From NCBI GenBank assembly GCA_907164885.2, contig OU015493.1, positions 220,864,781-220,928,780 on the forward strand: 64,000 nucleotides of DNA, in the 5' to 3' direction. A model generated the notes under the pieces. The model searched no databases, was not told the DNA's origin, and was given only the letters and a program-made list of their open reading frames with translations. Both the position numbers and the translations under genes were made by a program. The stretch's first letter is position 1, and every line of letters begins with the position of its first letter. Of this stretch, positions 38,600 to 50,345 are shown in pieces. Source of the stretch: Dolomedes plantarius (Eukaryota; Arthropoda; Arachnida; Araneae; Dolomedidae).

Positions 38600-40426
38600 T
38601 TAGTCTTAAATTATTGCCTTTAGATTTTATTTAACACCCTTACATAGTGAACATTATTCTATTACTGTTATAAGATAGTGTTTTAATCCACGTTATAATA
38701 TGAATTGACCGTATTTCAGATCAAATTCTACTGAACTGAGTGTCTATTGAATTAGCAATACTTATACTTATATTAGCAATACTTATGGCACTTACGAGCA
38801 CTTTCGTATGTATAAATAAAAACATTTTGTTTCAAAGGAAAAAAGAAAAAAATTTAAGATTCCTGTTTCAGTTAATATTTTAGATGGACAAAGGAAGTAA
38901 ATGGTTTGGTCATCATTATAAATTTTCTTTGATAGTTTTCTTCCTGTTCAATGTATTGTATGATAAATCAATGAAATATTAGTTTGATATCTAAATTTTA
39001 ATAATTATTAAATTATTGCACAATATAATTATGATCCATATGATGTAATTTAATGTAATTGACATTTGCTTCTATGATATTTTACTCCAAAATTTATTCA
39101 TTCACTGAATTAGATAGCTCATAAGCCTATAAACAAACATCCCAACTCAAATTAAGAACTCCCCTTTTGAAATTCAGAGAAAGCATATTCACAGAGAAAG
39201 AAGAGATTGAGAATAATCATAAATATACTAAAGCAAAATGTAAAAGCATAATCCATGATTATAATCACATTAACAGCTATCTCATAGTAACATGCACACA
39301 TAAGTACCTTTTTAAGCAATGATTTGTTTGGAAAGCCTAAATTGAATCAGGTTAACTAGTTTAGGAATTCCAGTTTTCTCTAGAAGGTTTTTTATAACAG
39401 ATAATTTGTTTTTTAGGAATAATTATAATTAAAGTCATCTAAAAAAATGTCAAAAGCAACCAATATTACTTGTGGTTATATTATTTATATTAAAAATTGT
39501 TGATATATAATGTATATAACTATTGAATATATTGATATTTTCAATTATTATTGATATATAAATGCAGTGTTCCCTAAACTAAGAGAAAAATATTTTTCCC
39601 CACAATTAGTAGCATGAAAAAAGTTTTAAAATAAATAAGTACAATGAAATCGGTAAAAAAAATAACAAAAAAAGACTTTTAATATGACAGTAGGATGTTC
39701 TTAATCTGTTTATAAAACCGCTACAATTTCTTTCTAACCTAACTTTTTGTTTCATCAGTTTGTATGAAACATTAAAATTTTTCTTTTCATGAATACCTAC
39801 GAAATCCATGAGATAATCAAAACATTTGAACATTTGATGTATTTCATAATACCAGATCTGAAATACTAAAAATTTTTAAAAAAGAGCCAATGGTGCTATA
39901 ATTTTGACTGCTATCCAAATACATTATTCATGTTTTTAATGGTAATATAGACAGCATTTTGCCTGTATGTTAACTTGGGCTTTATATTAAGAAACAAAAA
40001 ATTTAGCATATTATGGATATTTATATACACTTCACAATACTAACTAAGAAGGTTCAATTTCATGCTATAATTTTTATAAATTCTAACAGAACTTTATTGA
40101 TTTTATACTTATAGATCATGCATACTTTTAACGCAACAAACCATATAATTCTGATTTATGCCCCATCATGCAGTATGCATGAGTGCGTAAAAGATGCAAA
40201 ATACTCATGCACATATCAGTATAAATGTGAATATTAATGATTAAATTTTTTTTATTTTTTGTTATTTGCTTAATCATATATAGATGCAAAAGGTTATTCC
40301 ATTTTTCATCCCTAAGTTATTAAATTGTTGGTCATTGTACATTTATATAATTTTATATCTCAGTTTCAGCTTTAAAATCTGGAAGAAACCAACAAGGATG
40401 AGAACTTTTATTTCGATAACATCATG
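38600..40426. other. AT-rich interval, no feature recognised
   Basis: Low-complexity A/T-rich sequence without identifiable repeats or long frames. If a host transcript crosses the region, this would be intron. Confidence 0.35.
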
Positions 40427-40753
40427 TATGTTAGATTGTTATTAAAACTTTCGGTAAACTTTTGCATTCTGTGTGTGTCATTGGTAAAATCTTTATTAAA
40501 AATGTGATAATGTTCTCAATAACTGTCTATATAAGCTCTTTGCTTTCAAAATACTTTAAGAAAGTCTTTAGGTATCATTCTGTTCAAAATAAATAAGAAC
40601 TTAGCCCAAAGTTATTTGTAAAGGTGTCATATTCCCCTTTTTATTTTAGTGATAAGCAAGTTTATAAAGAACTCTACTTTTCAATACTTCTTAGTTTGAT
40701 AAATCGTTCAATTTTTATTATGGCATTATAAGAAAATATTGGTTTCTTTACAG

Positions 40754-40848
40754 AATTTTGAAAGTGGAATCTAGCTTCATATCGCAGTCGTTTTGGAAGA
40801 CCAAAGCTGACTTGGATTCACCATAGCTCACTTGGATAAATAACCTGC
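40754..40848 (+). other. Candidate exon, copy 1
   Basis: 95 bp preceded by GGTTTCTTTACAG (acceptor) and followed by GTAAGT (donor). One frame opens with ILKVESSFISQSF for 23 codons and then stops; the other two frames stop sooner. It could be a non-coding exon or an alternative terminal coding exon. The duplicated partner at 42055 keeps both junctions. Confidence 0.35.
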
Positions 40849-41481
40849 GTAAGTTTGTGTAACTTTTTTTTTTCTCGACATATACTTTTGTTTTCAGCAG
40901 TAGAGTCGTGGCCAAAATCACTGTTTTTAATATTTTTTAGATTTATTCTGAACTTTAATTCAAATTTTTCAATGAAAAAACTATAAAAATATTTATTAAA
41001 GAACAAAAAATTTCAAATTAATTTTTTTTAACTTATATGCTAATCTCAACTTTCTCATAAACGTTGGTCTCAATAATTTGTGGATTGAATATTGATTTCC
41101 TTTGTTTATTCTTTTTTAACTGTGAAGCCTGTTGTTAAGGTTTTAGGTGAGTGAGAAAGTGTAGTCCAGGGATTAACATGACTCTTGTGAAAGTCTTTTT
41201 AACTCTTGCCGAAAAAGAGGTTTATATTATAAAAGTATAAAATGCCAAGGTTTATTTAAAAAATGTAAAATCTGTTCATGGACAAAGTTTGTTTATAAAA
41301 CTAGATTTTTATTAAAACTTTAGGTAAACTTTTGTATTCTGTGTGTGTCATTTGAAAAATCTTCATTAAAAATGTGAGAATGTCCTCAATAACTGATTTA
41401 TAAGCTATTTGTTTTCAAGACTTTTAGAGAGTATTTAGTTGTCATGTTGTGCAAAATAAATAAGAACTTACTGGTACAAAG

Positions 41482-41902
41482 CATAGACGTGCCCCCCCCC
41501 CCCTAACTTAACTTGAAATAAATTAAAACGTTAATAGAAGTTCAGTTAAATCAGAAAATTGTAGAAAACTTTTAAGAAAGTTGTTTTTTTCCCATTTTTT
41601 TAAACTGTGAAACTGAAAATACCGATTATGTCTTTAGCCCTAACATAGTTTTTAACAATGATATGATCCATAACAAAAATTCGATGCTACATTTTTTTTC
41701 TTCTTTTATTTATATTACATTTATTTTTATCATTGTATAACTTTTTGAATACTACTCAAACATCAATTCTATTGTTACTCAATTTCACAAAATCATAATA
41801 TTTCAAATTTCAAGGATCGATCGGTAGTCAATGCGCTGAGAAGGGCCCTAGCTGAATTCAATTTGTGCCAGTCCCAAATGTTAGAAGCACGCTACGCCTA
41901 TG
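41482..41902. mobile_element. hAT-type MITE (421 bp) inside duplication unit 2
   Basis: Left end CATAGACGTGCCC and right end, read inward, CATAGGCGTAGCGTGC. The flanking 8-bp repeats are GTACAAAG and GTCCAAAG (one mismatch). Sequence of unit 1 resumes on both sides, so unit 1 supplies the empty-site structure. Confidence 0.8.
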
Positions 41903-42054
41903 GTCCAAAGTATACATGCAAGGGGGTCATACTACCTTTTTTATTTCACTGATAAGCAAATTTATAATGAACTCTGCTTTTCAATGCTTCTTGGTGTCAC
42001 AAATCACTCTACTTTTTATTATGGCATTATAAGAAAATATTGGTTTCTTTACAG

Positions 42055-42144
42055 AATTCTGAAACTGGAATCCATCTTCACCTCATTGTGATTTCCTTCG
42101 AAAGATTCCATAGCTCACTTGGCAGTGTGCTCGATTCATAATCT
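42055..42144 (+). other. Candidate exon, copy 2
   Basis: 90 bp with the same TTTCTTTACAG acceptor and a GTAAGT donor. The frame ILKLESIFTSL stops after 11 codons. Keeping both splice signals while the interior diverges is what one would expect of a duplicated exon, though simple duplication of neutral DNA is not excluded. Confidence 0.35.
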
Positions 42145-42600
42145 GTAAGTTGATTTGAACCTCACTGAACCAATTTTTTTTTTATTCTCTACATATCCTT
42201 TTTTTTCAACTTGTGGGCAAAATCCCAAAGTTGTGAATATATTTTTTTAAAATTTATTTTTTGTACTTAAATTTAAATTTTTCTATGAAAAACCATAAAA
42301 AATATTTATATTACATAATTCTTAATTAATAAACAACTCAAATTTTCAAATTTCTCTTTGTATATTTTATATGCTAATCCGAACAGTCTTATAAACTTTG
42401 GTTGCAGTAATATGTGGATTGATATTGATTTCCTTTATCCATTATATTTTTAACTGACAAGCCTGTTGTTAAAGTATTAGGTATGTCCGAAAGTGCAGTT
42501 CAGGGACTTCAGTTAACCATGACTCTTGTGAAAGTCTTTTATCATAACTGCTTACCAAAAAATATTTTATATTTTTATATTATCCTTATAATAGTTGCCG

Positions 42601-43199
42601 TGTTCTGTAGTCGACTCTGTCCGTAACGCGTCCGGAGCGACCACCTCATATCCATCCATTTGGCATCCATTTTGTTTTATGAGTTAGGCTTAACAAGTTA
42701 AAAGTAAAGTTCAAAAAGATTATTTGCCAACTAAACACAAATAATTGTAATTAAAACAGCGTAATATCGACACAAATCAACTTTATTTCGATCAATTTTA
42801 TTTCAAAATTATCTCTTCATTAGAGAATTATCTCTTTTCCGCCACCTTTCGCGTTATCATAGTGTTTCTCAGAACTTGAAAATGTAAACACAAGTGAGTC
42901 ATTCATTCACCGTGATTCGTTAATTTAAGAAAAATTGAATCAGAATTTTTTTCACAGTAAAACAGGTTTTCAATATTTTAACCATATATAATATATATAT
43001 TTTAATATATACTATATATTTTTTAATACATAATATATAATATATATTACAATACAGTATTACAATTTAATATTACAATAATGTCGAATTTAGTTGCAAA
43101 CTTGACGCATGCGCAGTGATATGTTCCAAACTGTACGTCACAAAAGCTAGCCGGTTCAAAAGGCCAAATCTTCAGTATACAGATTTTTTGCATTTACAA
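42601..43199. other. Unassigned, with words shared with 45.4-47.2 kb and 53.5-54.1 kb
   Basis: Includes CGCATGCGCAGTGATATGTT and AAAATGTAAACACAAGTGAGTC-like words, which reappear in diverged form near 45.6, 47.13 and inside the palindrome at 53.8-54.0 kb. It probably derives from the same old element family. Confidence 0.4.
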
Positions 43200-44115
43200 C
43201 ACATGGAATTCTATATATTCCACATCTAATACGTGTTTAGTAACGATTCAATAACTTTGTATGATTTTTAATCAGAATTTCTTTAGTTTATATATATTAT
43301 TTTTGCTATATTTATATATTTATACATATATATATATTATATATATATTTAACAATATATAATATATGTACATTAAATTGAAATACACATGCAAAAATTT
43401 TTTGCAAGTGAATAATTTGTATGATATTTTAATCTGATTTTCTTTATATATTTTATTTTTGCTTAATATATTCATACATAGCCTATTTATACATATATAT
43501 AGCATAAGATATAATATATGTACATTAAATTGAAATACACATGTAAAAATTTTTTGCACGTGAATAATTTGCATGATATTTTAATCTGATTTTCTTTATA
43601 TATTTTATTTTTGCTTAATATATTTATACATAGCCTATTTATACATATATATAGCATAAGATATAATATATGTATATTAAATTGAAATACACGTGCAAAA
43701 ATTTTTTGCACGTGAATAATTTGCATGATATTTTAATCTGATTTTCTTTATATATTTTATTTTTGCTTAATATATTTATACATAGCCTATTTATACATAT
43801 ATATAGCATAATATATAATATATGTACATTAAATTGAAATACACGTGCAAAAATTTTTTGCACATGAATAATTTGCATGATATTTTAATCTGATTTTCTT
43901 TATATATTGTATTTTTGCTTAATATATTTATACTTAGCCTATTTATACATATATATAGCATAAGATATAATATATGTACATTAAATTGAAATACACATGC
44001 AAAAATTATTTGCACGTGAATAATTTGCATGATATTTTAATCTGATTTTATTTATATATTTTATTTTTGTTTAATATATTTATACATAGCCTATTTATAC
44101 ATATATATAGCATAA
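43200..44115. repeat. Tandem array, 152-bp unit, about 6 copies
   Basis: The landmark TTTATACATATATATAGCAT recurs at 152-bp spacing; the first copy is diverged. Most units contain the self-complementary block CACGTGCAAAAA/TTTTTTGCACGTG, which places two CACGTG E-box words 13 bp apart. Overlapping 79-codon minus-strand frames only translate the repeat. Confidence 0.93.
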
Positions 44116-44351
44116 TACATGATTATATAAAATATTTATATTACATTGAAATAGATTGAATTAGCAGTATTGTTTCTAAATATCTGGCTGCATTAGTTAG
44201 ACTGTACAAGTCGGATTTTAAAATCAGCTGCAAGCATGGTTTTTTTTTCCAAGACTGTTTTTTAATTATAAACTTCAATATTTTTTTAAAAAAACCTCAC
44301 TGTAATAATTTTTAGTAAAGCATTCTATTGCGATGATAGTGTATCTTTTAA

Positions 44352-45190
44352 GGTGACTGCCTACGTTGAAAATTTCATTTTTTGACTATTTTGGTCAATT
44401 TTATTTTTTCCAGGAATCGTGCAATTCAATCTTTTCTCTTTTCAAAACCGTTTTGATTTTCATTCTACATCAATTAGAAGCAGAGTTATAGCTATTTTAA
44501 AAAATGTCTGCTACAAAATTGAAGTGGCAAACAACTTGAACTGAGTTTTTCTCAGAATTATGTTTTTAGCACAAATCTTTACCGTTATCATGATATTTCA
44601 CACAATAATACATATAATTTGATAAAATTTTCGGGAAATGTTTTAGATGCTATTGTTAATGAAATGACGCTCAATAATTGATGCATAATAATAAATAGTT
44701 AAATAGTTTTTGTTTTGGCAGCAGCATACGCCGAAATTTTCAAAAGTGGGTGGGGGGGGGGGGTTACTATGAAAAAGTAGTTTTCAGCAATCAGTGCAGA
44801 GCTTGAACCTATTTAAGTAATATATGTAATCAGAAAAAATGGGGGGGGTTAACCCCCATCAACCCCTCCCCTGCATACGCCACTGTGTTTGGGGCTGTTT
44901 TTATAAGGAGAGGAATGATGAATTGGGGGAAATTTTCATATTGCAACATTTTTGCATTTTAAAATTTCTCTTAGATTGTGGGTCATTTAAGATAACTGTC
45001 AGATGTGCCGCATTTTAGCTAATTTTCATTGAAAATTACTTCAAATTGACCAATTTATAAAAAAGTATGGTATTTACTGGCAAGTTTTTGTTTATTTTTT
45101 AATTTTCAAGTGCTATTTTACCATAAAAAACAAAAAAATCTTTAAAAAATGATTTTTTAAAAAAATTGGCTCCAAATGTAGGCAGTCACC
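44352..45190. mobile_element. MITE with TTAA flanks (839 bp including a nested MITE)
   Basis: The ends GGTGACTGCCTAC and, inward from the right, GGTGACTGCCTACATTTGG are inverted repeats flanked by TTAA on both sides (44348-44351, 45191-45194). TTAA is the piggyBac-type target, but symmetry extends through TTTTAAGG/CCTTAAAA, so the exact duplication is ambiguous. A second MITE sits inside at 44719-44885. Confidence 0.75.
44719..44885. mobile_element. Nested 167-bp hAT-type MITE
   Basis: Begins CAGCAGCATACGCCG and ends CTGCATACGCCACTG (inverted, imperfect), flanked by TGTTTTGG and TGTTTGGG (8 bp, one mismatch). The interior has G-rich and C-rich runs and a GCAATCAGTGCA word shared with 15190-15313. 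Confidence 0.75.
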
Positions 45191-45419
45191 TTAAAACAAT
45201 ATTTCAGGTGATTATAAGGGGACATTTTATTATTTTGTTTTGTGCCACTTTCTCGAATTATATTACTTTATTTTTCAGATCTAATAAAAAAAAGTATTAA
45301 AAAATTTCACCTTCAAATTAGAAAACAATTTAAAATTAACAAATCAGACAGCAAACATTCAAGTAAATTTCAATGTTCTAAATTGCAACACATCAGTTTG
45401 CAAAACAGTATATTATTTT

Positions 45420-46015
45420 CTAATATTCACGTTTTTACATGTACTATCTACGGTATGTACTGTATAGTAGTGTGCTTTTCAGAGCGAATACCTAACATAA
45501 CGGCAAAATTTTCTTAAATTTTTAAAAGTCTGTAATTTTCCGATACCTTTCACGTTTTCATAGCGTTTCAATTAAATTAATAACAAGTATTCATTTTATA
45601 TATTCGGGACATGAAAATGTAAACATGAAGTTAGTCATTCATTCATCTTTTTTTTTTTTATAAGATGAATGAATGACTAACTTCATGTTTACATTTTTAC
45701 AGAATATTATTTTCTAATATTCTGTAAAAATTTCTTATATTTTAACAAGGTTATGAATCTTTTTTTTATTGGAACTGTTCAATTACTTACCATCAAGTTT
45801 TGACAGGTACTGTCTATGGTATGTACTGTATAGTAGTATGCTTTTCAGAGCGAATACCTAACATAACGGCAAAATTTTCTTAAATTTTTAAAAGTCTAAA
45901 TTTTCCAATACCTTTCACGTTTTCATAGCGTTTCAATTAAATTAATAACAAGTATTCATTTTATATATTCGGGACATGAAAATGTAAACATGAAGTTAGT
46001 CATTCATTATTCTTT
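45420..46015. repeat. Two direct copies of a ~195-bp block
   Basis: Blocks at about 45449-45645 and 45819-46012 are nearly identical (GGTATGTACTGTATAGTAG ... GAACATGAAGTTAGTCATTCATT-like end). The first ends in a long hairpin, the second runs into poly-T and (TA)n. Confidence 0.85.
45614..45697. repeat. Hairpin with perfect 35-bp arms
   Basis: The arm 45614-45648 is exactly inverted at 45663-45697 around a T-rich 14-base loop. Core words are AACATGAAGTTAGTC and GACTAACTTCATGTT. Confidence 0.92.
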
Positions 46016-46021
46016 TTTTTT

Positions 46022-46046
<25 letters not shown>
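46015..46046. repeat. T-run and (TA)n microsatellite
   Basis: Borders the 3' end (minus strand) of the family 2 Helitron at 46063. Confidence 0.9.
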
Positions 46047-46052
<6 letters not shown>

Positions 46053-46062
46053 TTTAACCATA

Positions 46063-47056
46063 CTAGCCACTGCGTGACCAGCATGGTCACTTTTAGTTTT
46101 AAATTTCCTTTTGCAAAACAACGCAACTGAAAGTGACATATGTAAGGAATGTTACAATTACCTGTCATCATAAATATATGTTGTTAAGGGGTATTCTCTA
46201 TTAAGCTGATTCTAAAACATCGTGATCAAAAAATGTGAATTTCCATTACCTTAGAACAGAGTTAAAGATAAGACTGAGAAAGCCCACGTCAATGATTTTA
46301 AAAATTACATCCCTCTTTGTATGTACTATTTTTCAAAATTAAGATATCTATACTTTATCATTACAACAAATAAGAAATTGCAGGGGGAAAATTTTAAATA
46401 TAGTGTTGATTACATCACTCTCTGTATGAATTACTGTTAACAATTCAGATATCTACACTTAATCATATTAAATAATAAATTGCTGGAAAAATTTATTCAT
46501 TTATAAAATGGAGCAAAAATTCAGCAATTTTTCAAAATTAAGATATCTACACTTTACCATTACAAGAAATAAGAAATTGTTGGGGGGAAATTTTAAATAC
46601 AGTGTTGATTACATCACTCTCTGTATGTATTACTGTACACAATTCAGATATCTACACTTAATCATATTAAATAATAAATTCTTGGGAAAATTTCCTCACT
46701 TATAAAATGGAGCAAAAATTCAGCAAGTACTTAAAATATAGTGTGGATTTCAACTATGATATTCATAAAACTTCTTGATATACAGATTTGAGTATTTCAA
46801 AAGTAGGAGATACTAAAGCGACAAAATCAAAAGAATGGATTCTAGATAAACCTACATACAACTGTAAATGGTTAAACACTGGATTTGATAGGTCTAAACA
46901 TGTATTGTCAAAAGATCAGCGGTTGTAACTTATGCGGCCACTACACACACGCGGTTTTAAATTGCGGACAGCCGCTGTTTACATCCGGTAGTTGCAGCCG
47001 TTGCCATTCGAAGTGTAGAAATATCGTAGATTTTTGTGCCGCATACCTACGCGTTT
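46063..47056 (-). mobile_element. Helitron family 2, second copy
   Basis: The minus-strand 3' end shows a perfect GACCA-TGC-TGGTC hairpin followed by ACGCAGTGG and CTAG+T. The 5' end is ACGCGTAGGTATGCGGCAC beside TATATA. About three internal copies of a ~150-190-bp block (ACATCACTCTCTGTATG ... AATAATAAATTGCTGG) lie between. Same order as 32738-33365. No coding capacity. Confidence 0.75.
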
Positions 47057-47338
47057 TATATATAGGGATTATTTTAACCAGATATTACAATAATATCAAA
47101 TTTTGTATTTTCGGAAAGTTGCAAACTCGGCGCATGGATAGTGATATGTTCAAAAGTGTCTGTACGGTAGCGTGCTTTTCAAAGCGAATACCTAATATAA
47201 CCGCAAAATATTCTTACATTTTTTTTAAGTGTTTTATTGAATATTTCTAAATTACCAGCACACGTGGCTTTCATATGAATTTCTAAAATTTTAATAAGGT
47301 TATGAACCCTTTTTTTTATTGGAATGTTTACTTAATAA

Positions 47339-47366
47339 CCGTCAAGTTTTGACGGGTACCATCTAG
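47339..47366 (+). mobile_element. Helitron 3' terminus, family 3
   Basis: The perfect hairpin CCGTCAA/TTGACGG is followed by GTACCAT and CTAG then T, the canonical Helitron end. A related reversed end is at 53299. The matching 5' end was not found. Confidence 0.6.
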
Positions 47367-47888
47367 TAAAGATATAAAATGCCAAGGGTTATTTTACTCT
47401 TGATAGTTAATGTTAAAATTTTTTTTAATTTAATTATCAGAATTTCATGAGAAGTAGTTAGAAGTTCATTCATAATTCCTTACAGAAGTAATAATAATAA
47501 TAATAATGCTTTTGATGTATTAGATCATTCGTTGATGAGCTAATAGGTAGTTGAATGTCATTTGGAATACTAACTTCTGCCTAGTATTTAATTTTTTTAT
47601 TATTTCATTGTCAAATTTTGGTGGAGATCTGTCTATAAAATATATTTTTGTGTGCAACTGTTATTATAAAGTGTAAGGATAAGGGCAGTAAAAAAATATT
47701 CCAAAATATATTATTTAGGTTCAGTTAATTATTAAAGAATTGTTGACTATAATAAGGTTATGTTTGCAAGTGTGTAGGTTTTTGGTACTTTTCCGTTAGC
47801 CGGGCGCATTTGGCGTTCGTCCTATTAAGTATCGTCATTGGCGATTATGAGAAGTCGCCAACATAACAACCCTAGGAAATCAGCTTAA

Positions 47889-49462
47889 CCTGAGAGTAGT
47901 CGCGCCTTTTCTTAGAACGCCAGTAGTCGCGTTCGGTCCATTTGCCGCCCACTACCACTTCGTCGAAAACAGAGTTGAAATTTGTTGGTGTTACTAGATA
48001 ATCGGAAACGGAGAACATACAGATAAAATTATTGATTGAATTTGGAAAGATACATATTACAACAATTACTATACATTTAATTTAAGTATATATTCAGTTG
48101 ACATTTACATAAATATTTTTAATAGCTTTTTTACAAAATAATTTTAAATAATAAAAAATATTAAATAATTTGACTGAATTTATAAAGATACAGTGAATTA
48201 CTAATTAGTATAAATTTTCAACTATAAATTTGAAATCGTTCTGAAATAAATCATTTTGAAGGACAGAACCGCAGTAAAAGATACAATTTACATCATTCAT
48301 TCATTTAATTAAAATAAATATCCATTGTATGTTTGAAAGCATGCTATTAATATTTCAGTTAATGTTTATGTAATAATATTTCTTAAAACAATAAAAACAG
48401 GATGAAAATTTCTCTGAAATTATAAATATGCAGCAAAAATTTATTTTTAATGAATTGCCACTTGTAGATTGAAAAGCATTATTTCGGAAAAATATGTTAC
48501 AGAATTGAACACCAGCAAAGTTAATTTTGTTATACCCCGGAACCAAACATTCATTGAATTTGTAATAAAAGAATGTTGCTATGGCGTTGTTAAATAAATT
48601 TGTATTTTCATTTACAGTAAAAATTTTAAAAATAGATAATTTTTAAAAAAATACTTTCCCGATTCTTGTAATTATAGCATAAACATTAGTTGTATTATCC
48701 AAAAAAGAAAAAGATTTTTATTTTCATAACTTCTAATCTACATTAGGAAACTCGCATTGTTTTGCACATTCTACCCACAAATTAAACGTAAGTTCTTTGC
48801 AGATATGCAGACTACAATGTTCACAAAATTGTTTTGTTTTTCTATTTAGCTTTGTTGGGCAAAAACTACACCTTTCAGTTTTTGGAGATCGAAGAAATTT
48901 TTTTGGGAGTTCACCACAAAATTATCTGATCTTTCTTTTCAAAGGGTTTAACAATGTTGTTATTTGTGTTCTTTTATTTATATGCTCCCTTAATAAATCT
49001 AAATCAGTTCATTCAAAAATAGCGACGAACTACCTTTTTTCCCGTAGTTTTAATGCTTCCTGAACCGTTAAAAAATTTTTATTAGACATACTAAAAATAG
49101 CAAAATGGTCTTATAGCAAAAGAACAGAAAGAAATACAGACTAAAGTCTACTGATCAAACAAGGCTTACTGAGAATCTACGATTCAAAGAATCAAACTTC
49201 CCTCCCAAGGAATTCGCGGAATGGGAGGGGGGAAAAGGAACTACGCAACTGCTCGCGCCGCGGTCATTTAGACCGATAAGAAGTTTAGAATGCAATAAAA
49301 TTCTGAGAAAACACACGAATGACTTGCAATTTTACTACACAACAGGGGTGACAGTCAAGGTCAGCTACGCGGAGTTTCTCCATTGTACCTTTAAGGGGAG
49401 ATGGGTTACAGAAAGATAACTGATTTCGGCGGCAAATAGACCGACGCGCGACTACTCCCGGG
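47889..49462 (-). mobile_element. piggyBac-like element nested in the GGTACTTTTCCG element
   Basis: Flanked by TTAA on both sides (47885-47888, 49463-49466). The ends are CCTGAGAGTAGTCGCG and, inward from the right, CCCGGGAGTAGTCGCG, followed on both sides by a GGTC.ATTTGCCG word. TTAA targets plus C-rich ends and the cysteine-rich coding remnant identify piggyBac. At 1574 bp most of the transposase is gone. Confidence 0.88.
48733..49065 (-). pseudogene. piggyBac transposase C-terminal remnant
   Basis: The minus strand reads LRSPKTERCSFCPTKLNRK, TKQFCEHCSLHICKE, then ECAKQCEF and a stop. This is the C-x2-C...C-x2-C cysteine-rich zinc-binding tail found at piggyBac transposase C-termini, which binds the element's ends. 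Upstream the frame is broken by several stops, and the DDD catalytic core is absent. Confidence 0.72.
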
Positions 49463-50249
49463 TTAATAGGTAATAGATGGACTAAATTGTGAAGAAGCAT
49501 TGTCACACACGAAACGTTGGAATTAAATGATAGATCAACGGGTATGAATCATGTGAGAGAGCACAATTAAGTTCAGAGACCCAGCTATATAACCCCGAAA
49601 TTCACATGAATAAAAATTGGAAACAAATTAACCACAAACTTTATTAGCTTTCTTCGCAATCGCACAAAAGATTGAGCAGTTGCGATGAAGCACCATATGG
49701 CGACATGAAAAAACACTGAGGAACGGCAAGCCACCATTTGCAATCGTACTGGCTGAATTTCTTGGGCGACGACAAAAAGAGGTTCCTTTTGAAGACATCT
49801 TGCAGGAATTTAAGATTTTTGGCCTCCAAATTAATTATTTACGTTAAAGAACAAAGTGAATGCTTTCTTATATATTTTGTTTTTTCACATACACGTATCA
49901 CGGGAGTTACAGTTAAATAAACAAAATGTGATTTAAGAGCCATATTTGGCGATATATAACTTGCTCCCGTCTAACGGAAAAGTACCAGGTTTTTTTTAAT
50001 GGTGTATTATTTGGTTTATCTAAGTTAAGTTGAAAAATGATGCAAGCATACAAAGATTGACTGGCTGTCAATGTTGAGTGCAGTGGCATAGATTATTTCA
50101 CAAAGTGCAATAAAATACTTTTAACTTTTCAAACTGAACTTCTAACGAGAATTTTAAAAAAAATTTAATAAAACTTTTAAAATTGAAAATAGTTTCATGG
50201 ATTTAAAGAATGGAACAGAACACCTGTATGGTCAACTAAGTCATGGATA

Positions 50250-50345
50250 AAAGATGCAGCCCTAAAAGCAAAAGGCCTGGTTTCTGTATACTTTTATAAT
50301 AATCATGTTACAACAGTATACAGAAACCAGGCTTTTTGCTTTTAG
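50250..50345. repeat. Core of palindrome between copies 1 and 2
   Basis: GCCTGGTTTCTGTATAC and its exact inverse flank a ~24-base loop (TTTTATAATAATCATG...). The arms extend with mismatches for several hundred bases. Confidence 0.9.

Larger units (their letters stand above)
40427..42600. repeat. Tandem segmental duplication, ~860-bp unit, containing an exon-like block
   Basis: Unit 1 (40427-41290) and unit 2 (about 41300-42600) share in order ATTAAAACTTT.GGTAAACTTTTG, CTGTGTGTGTCATT, GGCATTATAAGAAAATATTG, AAGCCTGTTGTTAA and CATGACTCTTGTGAAAGTCTTTT. Unit 2 is longer mainly because a 421-bp MITE (41482-41902) inserted in it. Confidence 0.88.
47784..49986. mobile_element. DNA element with GGTACTTTTCCGTTAG ends and 8-bp target duplication
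   Basis: Inverted ends GGTACTTTTCCGTTAG are perfect over 16 bp and are flanked by AGGTTTTT on both sides. The sequence of the host unit resumes exactly across the site. An 8-bp duplication points to hAT- or P-type transposition, but the ends do not start with CAG, so the superfamily is open. Without the inserted piggyBac it would be about 630 bp. Confidence 0.8.

Noticed and set aside
43320..44030. Four overlapping 79-84-residue minus-strand frames resembling a protein repeat
   Set aside because: They translate the 152-bp tandem unit, overlap each other and have low-complexity composition.
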